The notes beneath the pieces were generated by a model. That model saw nothing but the letters and a program-made list of their open reading frames with translations, was not told the origin of the DNA and made no database searches. Made by a program: the position numbers and the translations under genes. From positions 1 to 6,575 of the forward strand of contig USCL01000215.1 of the NCBI GenBank assembly GCA_900553145.1: 6,575 bases of DNA, given 5' to 3'. This DNA is from an uncultured Desulfovibrio sp. Lineage in GTDB: Bacteria > Desulfobacterota > Desulfovibrionia > Desulfovibrionales > Desulfovibrionaceae. This document shows positions 5,155-6,575 of this stretch, one piece after another. Positions within the stretch are counted from its first letter, which is position 1. Each line of letters begins with the position of its first letter.

Positions 5155-6507
5155 ATGGCATCTCCCTCCATCCGCCCCCACATGCTTGTCGCCGACGAGC
5201 AGGGGAATATCTATGATCATCCCGACTTTCTGCTCCTCTGCCGCCGGGGCGAGGAATGGAGCCTGCCCCGGCCCGACGAGCTGATGCCCCTGCCGGACGA
5301 GAGCGAGCTGTTCCTGCTGCCCGGACGCCGCGCCGTGGGCCTGAACCCGGAAACCGGCGAAACCGAAGTCATGGAAGACTGGGCCGTGGCCGCTTTCGCC
5401 GCGCCCGCGCATACGTTGACGGCGCATCCCGTGTATGTGACCGATGAGGGCGCGCCCATGCTGCCCCTGTTCGCGTATGGGGCGGTCGGGTTCGCCAACG
5501 GGCGTTTTTATGTCTGCGCCAAAAAGGTGGACGAGGATGCGCGGCAGATTTTCAAGGGGGTTTCCCGCGGCAAGATCGAGCGATCAGCCCGCAAGATCAT
5601 CGAAGAATTCCCAAACAACAGGCTCATGCAGCACATCATGCAGAACTGCACGCTGCGTTACGGCTGCCCGGCGGCGAAGAATTTGAGCCTTGGCCGCTAT
5701 GAAGCGCCGTTGCCGACGTCCCGTACCTGCAACGCCCGGTGCATCGGGTGTATTTCGCAGCAGGAGGAAGGCTCCAAAATCTGCGCCACCCCGCAATGCC
5801 GCCTGACCTTCACGCCCACGCCCGAGGAAGTGGTGGAGATCATGCAGTTCCATGCAAGCCGCGAAACCGAAAAGCCGGTCTTTTCCTTCGGGCAGGGCTG
5901 CGAAGGCGAGCCGCTGACCGAAGCGCCGCTGCTCATCGAGTCGGTGCGGAGGTACCGCGAGGCCGGGGGGCACGGCACGATCAATCTGAATTCCAACTCC
6001 TCCCGTCCGCAGGCCGTCGCCGAACTCGCGGAAGCGGGTTTGACCTCGCTGCGCGTGAGCCTCAACAGTGCCCGCCCCGAAGTGTACGAGAGGTACTATC
6101 GGCCCCACGGCTACACGTTCGACGATGTGCGGCAGTCGATCCGGGAAGCCCGTTCGCGCGGCGTGCATGTCGCCGTCAACCTGCTGTATTTCCCCGGCGT
6201 CACGGATACGGAAGAGGAAATCGAGGCCCTCATCGAGCTGTTCCAGTCCACCGGCATCAGCCTTGTGCAGCTTCGGAATCTGAACATCGATCCCGAGTAT
6301 TACCCCGCGCTGCTCGAAGGGATTTCCTTTGGCCCGTCCGTGGGGCTGAACAATTTCCGCAAGCGCATCCGTCGCGCCTGTCCGTGGATTACGTACGGGT
6401 ATTTCAACCCCTATCTTGGCGATAAGGCCGACCTCGGCGACACGCCCATGCCCGGCGAGTGGAGACCCGCCCCGCTCGAAGTTTCCGAAGCTGAAGAAGG
6501 GGAATAG
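5155..6507 (+). CDS. Radical SAM protein with extra cysteines, reaction unknown
   Basis: This 450-aa cytoplasmic enzyme has the radical SAM signature CNARCIGC, with C192, C196 and C199 (CX3CX2C) as ligands of the [4Fe-4S] cluster that cleaves S-adenosylmethionine. Later core features fit the partial TIM barrel: GQGCEGEPL at 247-254 (the GE motif region), NLNSNSS at 277-283, LRVSLNS at 299-305, and LLYFPGVTDTEEE at 343-355. A separate N-terminal region of about 160 residues precedes the core and is not recognised. C165 and C171 lie just upstream of the signature, C210 and C215 just downstream, with C249 and C409 further on; some could bind a second cluster (inference). No SPASM-type cysteine cluster is seen at the C-terminus. 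The ATG at 5155 is chosen because AAGGA (5142-5146) sits 8 bases before it; an in-frame TTG at 5128 would add nine residues but has a poorer site. The substrate cannot be told from the sequence or its neighbours. A hairpin terminator follows. Confidence 0.88.
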   Translation: MASPSIRPHMLVADEQGNIYDHPDFLLLCRRGEEWSLPRPDELMPLPDESELFLLPGRRAVGLNPETGETEVMEDWAVAAFAAPAHTLTAHPVYVTDEGAPMLPLFAYGAVGFANGRFYVCAKKVDEDARQIFKGVSRGKIERSARKIIEEFPNNRLMQHIMQNCTLRYGCPAAKNLSLGRYEAPLPTSRTCNARCIGCISQQEEGSKICATPQCRLTFTPTPEEVVEIMQFHASRETEKPVFSFGQGCEGEPLTEAPLLIESVRRYREAGGHGTINLNSNSSRPQAVAELAEAGLTSLRVSLNSARPEVYERYYRPHGYTFDDVRQSIREARSRGVHVAVNLLYFPGVTDTEEEIEALIELFQSTGISLVQLRNLNIDPEYYPALLEGISFGPSVGLNNFRKRIRRACPWITYGYFNPYLGDKADLGDTPMPGEWRPAPLEVSEAEEGE

Positions 6508-6534
6508 GGCGGATTTACATAATTATGAAGCATT

Positions 6535-6575
6535 GGGGAGGGGGAGGGGAAACTTTCTGAGGAAAGTTTCCCCTC
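6535..6575 (+). terminator. Probable intrinsic terminator after the radical SAM gene, G-rich lead
   Basis: A G-rich lead (GGGGAGGGGGAGGGG, 6535-6549) runs into a perfect 14-bp hairpin: 6544-6557 pairs with 6562-6575 around the loop TGAG. It starts 27 bases past the stop codon. The stem reaches the window edge, so the expected T-tract cannot be checked. It shares the TTTCTGARGAAA core and the G-rich lead with the element at 1-45, read in the opposite direction. Confidence 0.65.

Noticed and set aside
5128..5157. TTG at 5128 as start of the radical SAM gene
   Set aside because: The ATG at 5155 has AAGGA at a good distance; the TTG has no comparable site.

Overview
The window reads as a chromosomal segment of a GC-rich Gram-negative bacterium. 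The diderm signs are an outer-membrane beta-barrel precursor ending in Phe and a periplasmic HdeA-type protein, both with Sec signal peptides. The prolyl-tRNA synthetase with paired CxxC motifs, the radical SAM protein and the style of the hairpin terminators suggest Desulfovibrionaceae (Desulfovibrio, Bilophila, Mailhella and relatives). That placement is inference from general familiarity, not from a database search.

Layout, left to right. (1) Positions 1-45: a terminator-like hairpin with a G-rich lead, oriented to end the minus-strand proS. (2) 56-1780, minus: proS, complete, with its own sigma70-like promoter at 1844-1872. (3) About 1800-2473: a 670-base stretch without a believable gene. 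It holds five clear and one weak copies of a short palindromic unit at 59-62 base intervals (2016-2344). This resembles a worn, cas-less CRISPR array of type I-E-like repeat sequence, reading on the minus strand. (4) 2474-3352, plus: an exported outer-membrane beta-barrel protein of unknown role, followed by a strong intrinsic terminator. (5) 3418-3817: 400 bases, GC-rich, with direct and inverted repeats and no convincing gene. (6) 3818-4411, plus: an exported protein made of two tandem HdeA-like domains, followed by a terminator that can work in both directions. (7) 4655-5026, minus: a small membrane-anchored coiled-coil protein. (8) 5155-6507, plus: a radical SAM enzyme of unknown reaction, divergent from (7). 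(9) 6535-6575: a second terminator-like hairpin closely related to the one at the left edge.

Every gene seems to be its own transcription unit, because each is separated from the next by a terminator, a change of strand or a long gap. There is therefore no clear operon or shared pathway. The two exported proteins (barrel and tandem HdeA) are neighbours on the same strand and might both serve the cell envelope under stress, but the terminator between them argues against co-transcription. The most unusual items are the degenerate CRISPR-like array, the tandem HdeA duplication, the cysteine-rich radical SAM protein, and the matched hairpin elements at both edges of the window.
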